DNA of 64,000 nt from an uncultured Eggerthellaceae bacterium (GTDB lineage Bacteria > Actinomycetota > Coriobacteriia > Coriobacteriales > Eggerthellaceae). Shown here piece by piece: positions 34,201 to 42,500 of this stretch (the first letter of the stretch is position 1; each line of letters opens with the position of its first letter). The notes below the pieces were generated by a model, which worked only from the letters and a program-made list of their open reading frames with translations, was not told where the DNA came from and did not search any database. The stretch is from assembly GCA_947566075.1 (NCBI GenBank), contig CANOIM010000006.1:1-64000 (forward strand), written 5' to 3'. The translations under genes were made by a program, and so were the position numbers.

Positions 34201-36922
34201 GCTGCACGATGTTCTTGAAGGGATAGTAGTTGCCGTCAGCATCTGCCGTGTTCAGGCGGGTATCCAAGGCATCGATCTTCGCCTCATCCACCCCTTCGGC
34301 CAGCTGGATGTGCATGTCGTCAGAGAACAAGGCGTTGACGTCGGCCTCGATGGAGTCATAGCCATGGAAGCGCATCTCGGCGATGTCGATCAAGCGCGGA
34401 TAGCGCTGCATGCCGATGAGCACCTTGTCAGCCGTCAGGCCGCCATCGATCTTGATGAGGGTGTAGGTGCGGCCGTTAGCGCACTTCTGCTGGGTGAAGG
34501 ACACGCCCGGCACCTTCTGCCACCCCGAGCCACCGGTGGAGGCATGGACCACCACGCCTGAGTAATCGATGTTCTGAGAAGAGGCGGCGTAGGAGATGAA
34601 GCCGATCTGCTTCACGCCATCAAAGGTGACCTCAACGCCATGGTTGCCTTGGTTGTAGGCGCAGCCCAGATCCCAGTCAGCCTTCTTCGCGTAGGAGGTG
34701 TAATCATCATCGAAGAGGCCAAGCGCGGTGCTCTTGCCCGCATCCAAGGGGCTGTCTACCATGTTCGCGCTGAGAACGCGAGCAGACTGGATGCCCGTGA
34801 GGTAGCGGCCGTTGGCGTCTTTGGTATTCACCAGCTTGTAGTTCGGCAGCTCAGCCGGAGCGATGGTGGTGGTCTCAGCGGCCACCGTCCGTGAGGGCTT
34901 GCTGGAGCCGATCTCATTCACGCCAACGATGTAGAGCTCGTAGGTGGTGCGGTCGTCCAGGCCGGAAAGCTGATAGTTGTTGCGCTCTACCCCAGCCTTC
35001 TGACTCCAACTGGATGCGCCCTGCTTGCGCCAGAAGATGGTGTAGGAATCAGTATCTTCCATGGCCTTCCAGCCCACTGTGATCATCCGGTAGCCGCCGG
35101 AGGCCTTCACGGTCTCAGGGGCATCGGGCACCTTGGTGGCCTTGGGCGTCACCGTGATGGGAACGCTCCAACCGCTGCGCCAAGCACCATTGGTGGACTG
35201 CACCTTCACCGTATAGGTGTGGTTGTTCTCTACCTTGCCTTTCTTGCCGTACTTATAGGAAGACACCGCTATGGAGGTGTTCTTGGTGGTCATGAGGTAT
35301 TCGTTGTCTCCGGCTACCGTGGGATCCACGATGGATATCTCATAGCCGGTGACGTTCGTCTCAGCACCCCAGGAAAGGGTGAACTGCTTGCTACCCGGCG
35401 TACAGGCCAGGTTCTGGGGGATGTTGAGGTCCGGAGGCGCAACGAGATCTTCCGCATTATTCAGGAACTCGACGGAGGATATCTCAGCCAAGTTGAGCTC
35501 GCCCGAGGCAGCAGTCTTCGTCACCTGGATGGTGACCTTCTTTATGGCGATCTTCTTACCGAAATCGATGATGATGTTGCCTGCTTTGTCAATGGTGGCC
35601 TTCCGGTTGTCAGCATAAGCCCGCTGAGGTAGGAAGCCCACGGCCTGAGCCGCACGCTCAATAGTAGAGGAGGTCTGTTCGGCCTCTTCGTCCAAGATGT
35701 CAACGGTCTCGGTGACGTCTTGGCCATTCTCCTCATAGACCACATCCACTGTACCGCCTGCAACAGCGGTGGGTTTCTTTTGGACCACGCCCTCATCAGA
35801 CATCTGCACGGGAGCCTTGATGGTCATCACCTGGATGGCCTCGTCGCCCAGTTGCTTATCCAAGTCATTCAACTGGATGGTAACGGGATTGGCAGCACTG
35901 ATGGGCACATTGTTGTTCGCCGGGGCGAGCTTGAGGGAAACGCTCTCGTTTGGATTGCCCACCACTTCGCTGACCTCAGTGATCTGACTGCCCGGGGCAA
36001 CGGCGCCTTCGCTCACGGTGACGCCGGTCACGCGCGGCTTAGGGACTATCTGAGAGTTAACGGGATCATGGCCGAAGCCGACCTCATCACGCTCATAGCC
36101 CTCAGCCAAGATCTGAAGGTCTGCCAAGGAACGCACACCGTCACCGTTCAGGTCACAACGGCCCGTTGGTTGGATATCACCCTGGATCACGCTGATCATG
36201 GCGTCGATGTCATTCACGTCGATGGCGTTGTCACCCGTGACATCACCGTAGAAGATGATGCCCGTCTGGGCGGTCTGAACCTCGCTCTCATAGGTGGGGC
36301 GGTCGTAGGTGCTCAACTTCAGGGTGTAGGTGCGTGGAAAATCATCGGCCACGTTGATATCTTGAGCGAAGGTGCCGAAGCCGTCACCCCAAACTTTCAC
36401 CGTATATTCACCTGGCTCCACATTGAAGTACGTGTAAGAGCCATGCCTGACCGTCCCCTCTGGTTCCATGGGGATGCACCACTGACCCCGACCGGAAAGG
36501 GCCACCGTGAAATCAGATTCATTATATTCTTCGAAGGGCTTCGCATCCGTCACATCCACATGGATGACACTCTTGGCCACAGCCAGCTCAGGTTCGTCCG
36601 TTTCTACCGGGATCTTCGTGACGTCAGAGCCCTCTTCAGGGGCACCCTCCTCCCCTTCAGAGCCATTCTCAGAGCCTTCGTTCTGCTCTGGGACCCCCCC
36701 CTGCTCGGTATTCCCCTGAGCAGGAGTCGTTGCGCCCTCCTCGGGCTGGGGTTCCGTCTGCTCCACGCCTTCAACGGAGGCATCTTCCCCCTCGGCCGGA
36801 TCAGCGAAAGCTGGTGCGGCCAGCATGGAAAGGGCCAAAGCGGCTGAGGCGAGGACCGATACGGCCTTCCTCCCCACTCTTCCCAAGGCTGCAACATGCG
36901 CTTTTGTCGTGGTTCGTTTCAT
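31256..36922 (-). CDS. Secreted M60-family zinc metallopeptidase with dockerin and FN3-like modules
   Basis: A 1888-residue secreted protein, probably attacking mucin-type glycoproteins. The parts are: signal peptide (about 1-41, ending APAFA); a Glu/Pro/Gly-rich linker (42-110); a small beta domain (110-205); a type I dockerin (about 223-279) with two calcium loops, DVTGDNAIDVND and DLNGDGVRSLAD; a beta region to about 490; two fibronectin-III-like domains (about 495-690); a discoidin-like module; and the M60 catalytic region with HEIGH at 1261-1265 and Glu1276. Behind it lie FN3- and F5/8-like modules. There is no sorting signal or membrane tail. AAGGGG precedes ATG 36922. It is the first gene of the operon with the cohesin-like protein. 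Confidence 0.88.
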   Translation of the reverse strand: MKRTTTKAHVAALGRVGRKAVSVLASAALALSMLAAPAFADPAEGEDASVEGVEQTEPQPEEGATTPAQGNTEQGGVPEQNEGSENGSEGEEGAPEEGSDVTKIPVETDEPELAVAKSVIHVDVTDAKPFEEYNESDFTVALSGRGQWCIPMEPEGTVRHGSYTYFNVEPGEYTVKVWGDGFGTFAQDINVADDFPRTYTLKLSTYDRPTYESEVQTAQTGIIFYGDVTGDNAIDVNDIDAMISVIQGDIQPTGRCDLNGDGVRSLADLQILAEGYERDEVGFGHDPVNSQIVPKPRVTGVTVSEGAVAPGSQITEVSEVVGNPNESVSLKLAPANNNVPISAANPVTIQLNDLDKQLGDEAIQVMTIKAPVQMSDEGVVQKKPTAVAGGTVDVVYEENGQDVTETVDILDEEAEQTSSTIERAAQAVGFLPQRAYADNRKATIDKAGNIIIDFGKKIAIKKVTIQVTKTAASGELNLAEISSVEFLNNAEDLVAPPDLNIPQNLACTPGSKQFTLSWGAETNVTGYEISIVDPTVAGDNEYLMTTKNTSIAVSSYKYGKKGKVENNHTYTVKVQSTNGAWRSGWSVPITVTPKATKVPDAPETVKASGGYRMITVGWKAMEDTDSYTIFWRKQGASSWSQKAGVERNNYQLSGLDDRTTYELYIVGVNEIGSSKPSRTVAAETTTIAPAELPNYKLVNTKDANGRYLTGIQSARVLSANMVDSPLDAGKSTALGLFDDDYTSYAKKADWDLGCAYNQGNHGVEVTFDGVKQIGFISYAASSQNIDYSGVVVHASTGGSGWQKVPGVSFTQQKCANGRTYTLIKIDGGLTADKVLIGMQRYPRLIDIAEMRFHGYDSIEADVNALFSDDMHIQLAEGVDEAKIDALDTRLNTADADGNYYPFKNIVQLDLDFARQLLADENAGLSEVITVHTDISSNADSGKNLGISGLNSWQPLGKVAAAGDQLVLYASAKNAQSNSKVQLYVGQQYAESSDSPTYGGTFTPGKRIVYSVPEKIQDVGKEHGGQLYAQYSGNSNPNEEWCIRVMGGHSIPTLDLHNESDHEKRVQKAEAFITDLDETLALIGKSKANEADHRAAHLAESKLVVDKVVQDTINPSVDVNYSDAGCIHNAAEIMTDTMLYSVPAAKVAASCKGSTLRERAESLIRHMDGSEQMFRLFYQHKGLMFEKEGATGTNRVSSQHLNIRCMQMFAGAFMYAAGNHIGVGYPESGNFAILNPISDAATAPGGTRAAGDGFYFGWGSAHEIGHNINNNRYAYAEVTNNYFAQICKMINEGTTRFSYDAVYDRVTSGAQGRTGSVMTQLAMYWQLMLAHDANEVYTLYDNYADLRANRFFARVDGYARNPATATKADGSALETPLVANAGESQNIIRLASAAAKKDLTDFFVSWGLIPNAETQRFVAQFPKETRALQYVNDDAVKWTRANPTAPQVAGQDMVAVTQSQDNSRITLGLGVKDASYAPSLIGYEITRVIYASGQPQKEVVGFARAGADGTASFVDDAAYLGNRAVQYEVKAVDKFLNYSTGAVTAQEKLNGNGRYTTDEWTVETNLVVAGSPDEGTQDQDAADTDSDEAVEPECPSEKAGLEPKPIDSVLTGEGEFVGKTEADGSTPAADPYVLVDMHKINPVVSIRYTPGEGTALGQYRIETSVNGLSFTEVATGTFQKGDEGYAEVFLMGKNEDGSPTNWICAESARYVRITAPGQAGRDVSIKAIDIFGPSGDNIDFTAVEGQEDIKAIGTLTADFPLDDKGAKIPAGSILFTGAVKGNPAYNVVVLYDETGTIVGGLEADGETLKAEQVLLAELPEGSKIGDTADGRWVYWIAPGSALPTQVRAELYRVNDAFTNEGQRLVADTVFVNVPAELPGITLTSASQGQ

Positions 36923-37026
36923 CGCGTTCCCCTTAAGTGCATTGTTTCCCCAATGTAACGAATATTCAACGGATTATATACGGTTTGGAGGCGAAATGTA
37001 CATAGAGAAAGGAACGCCAGGAACTG

Positions 37027-37854
37027 TTAGGAGGCACGCCCCTTGGCATAGACGAACCAGTAGGCCAGCCCCACCAAGAGGCCGCCCACGATGTTGCCCA
37101 AGGTGGCCAGCACCAGGTTATAGGCCACGCCACCCAGGGTGATGATCTCAGGGGCGCCCACTCCCGCCACGGCATTCAGCGCCAATCCCAAAGGCAGGAA
37201 CAGCATGTTCGCCACGCAGTGCTCGAAGCCGCAGGCCACGAAAGCGGATATGGGAAGCAGGATGCCGATCACCTTGTCCACGACGGTCTTCCCTGCGAAG
37301 CCGATCCAAACCGCCAAGCACACCAGGGTGTTGCAGAGGATGGCCTTGAAGATAAGGGTGATGGGGTCTAGGGCCACCTTCCCTGCCGCTACGGATACGA
37401 AGGCCTCGCCCACCGCGCCCCCGTTCATGGCTTGGAGGTTGGACAGATAGATGATAGCGGCGGCCAGAAGCGCCCCGGCCAGATTCCCCAGCCAGACGAT
37501 GGCCCAATTGCGGAAGAGCTCCGGCCAACCGATCCGCTTCGACGCCTTGGCGCAGATCATGAGGATGTTCCCCGTGAAGAGCTCTGCCCCGCAGCAGAGC
37601 ACCAGCACCAATCCCAAGCAGAAGCACAAGCCTCCCACCACGCGCTGGGCGCCAAAGGGCAGCGAGGTATCACCCAAGAACGTGCAGAAGTACATGGCGC
37701 CGAAGGCGATGAACGCACCCGCCAGCATGGCTGATACGAAGCATTTAACCGTTGGCAGGCTGGCCTTCGTGCACCCGATGGTCTCCGCCTTCGCCTCAGT
37801 AGCAGCCGGAGACAAGGCTTCCGGAGTCAGTGCAGACAGATCTTCGTTGCTCAT
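37027..37854 (-). CDS. Formate/nitrite transporter (FNT) family channel
   Basis: A pentameric inner-membrane channel for a small monocarboxylate or nitrite. 275 residues with six membrane segments. Family signatures are GAELFTGNILM, CNTLVCLAVW and GFEHCVANM. An extra 35-residue hydrophilic N-terminus precedes the first helix. Formate, nitrite and hydrosulfide members are not separable by eye, and no pyruvate formate-lyase or nitrite reductase gene is adjacent. GGGGGAGGG lies just before ATG 37854. It is monocistronic, about 100 bases upstream (in genome order) of the M60 gene's start. Confidence 0.93.
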   Translation of the reverse strand: MSNEDLSALTPEALSPAATEAKAETIGCTKASLPTVKCFVSAMLAGAFIAFGAMYFCTFLGDTSLPFGAQRVVGGLCFCLGLVLVLCCGAELFTGNILMICAKASKRIGWPELFRNWAIVWLGNLAGALLAAAIIYLSNLQAMNGGAVGEAFVSVAAGKVALDPITLIFKAILCNTLVCLAVWIGFAGKTVVDKVIGILLPISAFVACGFEHCVANMLFLPLGLALNAVAGVGAPEIITLGGVAYNLVLATLGNIVGGLLVGLAYWFVYAKGRAS

Positions 37855-38492
37855 AGGCCCTCCCCCTCTTCGTTATAGCCTGACACCCTACCACAGACCC
37901 CTTCCCTCAGAACGGCTGGCCAAGACCACTGCGTAGCAGGGCCGGGTATCGGACTTCGGGCGATAGCGTCTCCCTTGCCCTGGGGTTGCCTACCCTTTCC
38001 TGAATGAGGCTGGCTAGTCTCGGCCCTTCGGGTATGAGATCGAACCAGCACTACGAGACCCGTACGCCAGATTGTCCGTAGATGGCCATGCGGTCTCCAT
38101 GGCCATAGATGTCACGAAGCGAGCATCAAGACCGGATGGCCGCCTGCGAGGCCAACCAAACCAGCAATACCGATCCAGGGGCAGCTTCCGGGAGGGCATG
38201 TCAACCTGCACCCCTCATCCGTAGGTGCTGGCTTGCCAGCACGAAGACCTTCAAGGCCGATCTATCCCTTTGCGAATGCAATGAGCATAAAGGGTTGAAG
38301 GCCGTATTGAATGTGCGCCAAAGGACGGGCGAAGCCCGTGGCGCGCATCTTTGGGCAACGATGGCCGGAGAGGTATCATGTCGTTTGCATCAACCCAGTA
38401 TCCCCGCCCCCACGGGGTTCTCAAGGATGAGTCAGAAAGAACGTCCCCTGACTCATTCAATGATGAAAAGTAGCCGTCCCTTTTCGTCGTCC
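37855..38492. other. Non-coding gap, left part, with short palindromes
   Basis: No supported gene. It holds one GTGCTGGC/GCCAGCAC palindrome (38225-38242) and a hairpin with 9-base arms, ATGAGTCAG (38427-38435) and CTGACTCAT (38448-38456). A short ATGGCCATG/CATGGCCAT inverted repeat lies near 38083-38107. Confidence 0.5.
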
Positions 38493-38522
38493 TTGCAGGG
38501 TCGATTCGCCAGCCTGTATAAT
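38493..38522 (+). promoter_or_regulatory. Plus-strand promoter facing the small minus-strand ORF
   Basis: TTGCAG (38493-38498) and a perfect TATAAT (38517-38522) are separated by 18 bases. A transcript from it would run into the 3' end of the small ORF at 38588-38722, in the opposite direction. No plus-strand coding region with a ribosome binding site follows. Confidence 0.5.
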
Positions 38523-38568
38523 GCAGCCAACGACACGCCTTGTGGTAAAGGCGGCGCCGTTGTTGTTT

Positions 38569-38614
38569 GAGAAGGCGCGTCTATAAGCTAATGCTTGCGA
38601 CGCGCCAGCTTCTC
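38569..38614. repeat. Hairpin at the 3' end of the small ORF
   Basis: GAGAAGGCGCGTC (38569-38581) pairs with GACGCGCC-AG-CTTCTC (38599-38614), leaving two bases bulged. The ORF stop codon lies in its loop. No T-tract follows on either strand. Confidence 0.55.
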
Positions 38615-38722
38615 ACGCAGGCATCCACCTGATGACGTGGATTCCATGAGCATCAATAGTTCTCTTAGAAACGCTACGAGTTCGCATGCGAGCTTTGCGC
38701 TCATCAAGAATATCTCACCCAT
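38588..38722 (-). CDS. Small ORF, 44 residues, with a near-perfect ribosome binding site
   Basis: The frame runs from ATG 38722 to TAG 38588. It is preceded at eight bases by GGGAGGTGAT (38727-38736), the best Shine-Dalgarno sequence seen in the gap, and further up by an extended -10 box, TGCTATACT (38788-38796). The peptide begins MGEIFLMSAKLACELVAF, continues as a hydrophobic to amphipathic helix to about residue 27, and ends in the basic tail LREKLARRKH. I recognise no family. A small membrane-active peptide is possible. It lies in the 1.7 kb gap between the FNT channel and the dehydratase activase. Confidence 0.5.
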   Translation of the reverse strand: MGEIFLMSAKLACELVAFLRELLMLMESTSSGGCLREKLARRKH

Positions 38723-38787
38723 GATCATCACCTCCCATCATGCTAGGAGGCGCCACCAAAGGACTTACTGCCGTTGGCGTGGGAGGG

Positions 38788-38796
38788 AGTATAGCA
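38788..38796 (-). promoter_or_regulatory. Extended -10 promoter of the small ORF
   Basis: TGCTATACT on the minus strand, with a predicted start near 38781. This would give a 5' leader of about 60 bases before the small ORF. There is no good -35 hexamer. Confidence 0.45.
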
Positions 38797-38799
38797 AAG

Positions 38800-39028
38800 G
38801 GCCCTTGACAGGGTGCCCTGCATAAATCTGGTAGATATGCATCAAGATCTCATCAGTGATCCATCAGCTTTCAGCCGGGATTCTTCAAGGATCAGGCGGC
38901 CATCAAAACCGGATGCCCGGCTACAGAGCATATCCCTGCCGTATGGGGAGGTCCTTCGACTCCGGCTTCGCCTTCGCTCAGGATGACGGAGGGCACGAAG
39001 GTCGAATCGCAATCAATTTGCCACCGCC
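38800..39028. other. Non-coding gap with a dispersed repeat fragment
   Basis: No gene is visible. The stretch at about 38950-38990 (CTTCGACTCC, then GCTCAGGATGACGG) is of a kind often found as a dispersed intergenic repeat in bacterial genomes. Confidence 0.35.
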
Positions 39029-39473
39029 GGACAGGAACGAGTTCCTGTCCCTACGAAGGGCTTCCGTAGGTGCTGGCTTGCCAGCACGAAACCCTTGCCC
39101 TTCGTCGCCGCGGCCAAGAGCAACAGCCCAGGATGCGGACGCGGCGGCCACCCCTCACCCGGATGGGGCATCAACCCGGACGCGGAGCGATACCCACGCC
39201 GAAGGCGTGAGTGAAAGCAGAGGGGGACGCGATGAGCGTCCCCCGATACACTTGGCGGCCGCGGTAAGCGGACGCCCGCAGTGATGATGCGGGCCCGTAG
39301 GGCCCCATCAGCAGTGCGGCTGATTATTAGTTGTTACAGAGAGAAGGCACCCGGCCATGCGGAGCCGAGGTCAAGCCAAAGGAGCCGAGAAATCCACTTT
39401 TCCGTGGGGTTCGGAAAAGTTAGTTCAAGGCGACGACGCGTCGAGGCGAGCATGGCAGGGTGCCTACGTCATC
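39029..39473. repeat. Composite palindrome-rich repeat, copy 2
   Basis: It shares with 1327-1834 the same palindromes in the same order: 39029-39050, 39070-39087, 39195-39209, 39222-39244, 39274-39294, 39396-39420 and 39434-39443. It is about 60 bases shorter, mostly because of a gap after the GC-rich arms, and has a 19-base insertion or duplication before AAATCCACTTTTCC. Its last part lies about 100 bases after the stop of the minus-strand activase gene. Confidence 0.8.
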
Positions 39474-39540
39474 CCAATGTGGCCACGACGTTAGAGCCCG
39501 CGAATGCGGGCGAGAATGAATAAGTGAGCGAAGCGAACGA

Positions 39541-39572
39541 CATGGCTGTCGCAAGGCCTTGCGACAGCCATG
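39541..39572. repeat. Perfect 32 bp palindrome after the activase gene
   Basis: Left half CATGGCTGTCGCAAGG, right half its exact reverse complement, with no loop. It starts 4 bases after the stop of the minus-strand activase gene. No T-tract follows, so it is either an unusual 3' end signal or a protein-binding site. Confidence 0.8.
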
Positions 39573-39576
39573 GCAC

Positions 39577-42500
39577 TTAGGCGCGCTTGCCGTTCAGCTT
39601 CTCAGCCAGGTTGGCTTTGGCTACGGCGATCATCAGCTTGATGCGGTTCAGCTGGTTCACCTCTGATGCGCCCGGGTCATAGTCAACGGCCACGATATTG
39701 CTCTCAGGGTAGCGGCGACGCAGCTCCTTGATGACGGATTTCCCCACCACATGGTTCGGCAAGCAGGCGAAGGGTTGAGTGCACACCACGTTGGGACAAC
39801 CGGAGCGGATGAGCTCTACCATCTCAGCGGTGAGCAGCCACCCCTCCCCCATGGAATTGCACAATGACAGGATCTCAGAGGCATATTCGGCCAATTCGTA
39901 GATGTCTGCGGGGGGATGGAAGCGCTGGCTGCGCTTGAGGGCCTCATTCACCGGACGCCGCAGCTGCTTCACCGCTGCCAGGCCGATGCGGCTACCCACG
40001 GCGCTCTTCGCTGACTTCCCTATCTGCCGCTGGAAGATGCCTCCCGCAATGCCGAAGAGGAAGAATTCGATGAGCCCCGGCACCACCGCTTCGCAGCCTT
40101 CCGCCTCTATCTGCTCTACGATCTGGTTATTGGCGGTGGGGTGGAACTTCACCAGGATCTCTCCCACCACGCCCACGCGGGGCTTGGTGCCCTCACCCTG
40201 GAGGGGGAGCGTGTCGAAATCATCCACGATCTGGTTCACCGTGCGCTTGAATTCGGCCATCTTCACGCCCCGCGCCACCTGCTCCTTCGCCACACCCATC
40301 CAGTGATCGAACAGGCGCTGGGCGCTGCCCGGCTCCACCTCATAGGGGCGGGTGCGGTAGAGGCACATCATGAGAAGGTCACCGTATTGCAAGGCGAAGA
40401 TAGCCTGATAGAGCATGGCGGGCGTCACCTTGAAGCCCGGGTTCACCTCACCGAGATCCTTGAAGGACAGGGCGATGACCGGGATATGGCCCAGGCCTGC
40501 CGCCTTCAGGGCCTTGCGGATGAGGGAGATGTAGTTGGTGGCACGGCAGCCGCCGCCCGTCTGGGTAATGAGCACGGCCAGCTTGTCCGTGTCGTACTTC
40601 CCACTGGTGACCGCTTCCATGATCTGGCCCGTGACCAGGATGGAGGGATAGCAGATGTCATTGTTCACGTACTTCAAGCCCGCGTCTACCGCCCCCGTGT
40701 CAACGCTGGGCAGAAGCTCTAGGTTGTAGCCGTTGGCGTGGAAGATGGGCAGGAGCAGTTCGAAGTGGATAGGGGCCATCTGAGGGGCCAAGATGGTGTA
40801 GCCCTCATCCTTCATCTGCTGGGTGAACTGGGGGCGTGCGAATTCCGTTGACCCGGCTTCCCGCTGAATGACCTCAGCTTCCACCCGCACGCCGTCGGCC
40901 TTCTGGGTGAAGCTCTCCGGCACCAAGGCGTCTATGTCCTCCACCGAGATGCTGGCCGCCGGGCAACCCCGCTGCTGGGCCTTGGCGTCTGCTTCGGCTT
41001 CAGCCTCTTCGTCAGCCTGGTCTTTCAAGGCCGCCAACAGGCTGCGCACGCGGATGCGAGCGGCTCCCAGGTTGGACACCTCGTCTATCTTGAGCACGGT
41101 GTACACCTTGCCCGCCGCCTCCAGCACCTCCTGGACTTGATCGGTGGTGAGGGCATCCAGGCCGCAGCCGAAGGAGTTCAACTGGATCAGGTCCAAGTCT
41201 TTGCGCTGGGTGACCACCTTGGCCGCTGCATAGAGGCGCGTGTGGTACATCCACTGGTCAACCACGCGGATAGGCCGTTCCAGCTGGCCCAGGTGCGCGA
41301 TGGAATCTTCGGTGAGCACAGCCAGTCCGAAGGAAGTGAGCAGTTCCGGGATGGCATGGTTGATCTCAGGGTCTTGGTGGTAGGGGCGGCCTGCCAACAC
41401 GATGCCATGGGTGCCCGTCTCCTCCATCCAGGCCAAGGTCTCAGTGCCCTTACGGCGCACATCCCGCTTGAAGGCCTCGTCTTCGGCCCAGGCAGCGTCT
41501 ACCGCATCATCTATCTCAGTCTGAGTGAGATGACGGCCCGTCTTCATGACCGGGTCCTTATAGGTCTTGGAGAGTTCCTTGTACAGGCGCTCTTTCAGCT
41601 TCTCTTTGTTGTCATAGGGAAGCCACGGGGAGACGAAGGCCGTAGGGCTGTCTTTCAGCTCATCTATGTTCAGCCGCAACGCCTCAGGGTAGCTGGCCAC
41701 GATGGGGCAGTTGAAGTGGTTCCCCGCCGTCTCATCTTCCTGGCGCTCCCACTTGCTGCAGGGCATCCAGATGAAATCCGGTTGCTTCTCCAATAGGTTC
41801 ATGATGTGCCCATGGGAGAGCTTCGCCGGATAACAGACGCTCTCCGAAGGCATGGATTCGATGCCCGCCTCATAGGTCTTCTTGTTGGAAGGGTCAGACA
41901 GGATGACCCTGTAGCCCAGATTCGTGAAGAAGGTGAACCAGAAGGGGTAGTTCTCATACATATTGAGCGCCCGGGGGATGCCCACCGTGCCGCGGGTGGC
42001 CTCCTCTTCCGAAAGGGGCGTGTAATGGTCGAACAGCCGCTGGGATTTCCAGGCGAAGAGGTTCGGCACGCTGGATTCCTGGGAACCCGTGCCCAGGCTC
42101 TCCCCCTTCTCACAGCGGTTGCCCGTGATGAAGCGGCGATGCTTGCCCGTCTGCTCATCCTTCCCGAAATCATTCACGGTGAGCAGGCAGGCGTTCGCGC
42201 ACCCCTTGCAGCGCACGGTGCGATGGGTGGGCTCCAGCGCCAGTATCTCTTCCAAGCTCAAAAGAGAGCTCTTGGTCTTCTCAGACTCAGTGAGGGGTTC
42301 GCTCTGCGCGCGCTGATCCCCCTCCACGGGAATATCGGAGGGGGTGGAGGGAAGGCTGCGAAGCTTCTGACAGGAACCCCTTCCGGTATTCCCCGATGCA
42401 AGATACCTGTCGCGCGCCAAGAGCGCGGCCCCGAACGCCCCCATATTTCCTGCGATGTCAGGACGGACGGCGTTCACCTCAGAGAGCTGTTCGAAGGCGC

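Noticed and set aside
38200..39473. CRISPR-like array
   Set aside because: The palindromes differ from each other and are not regularly spaced, no constant-length spacers exist, and no cas genes are present.
39281..39523. 80-codon frame within the composite repeat
   Set aside because: It lies inside the palindromes of the repeat and has no ribosome binding site; the other copy does not keep the frame.
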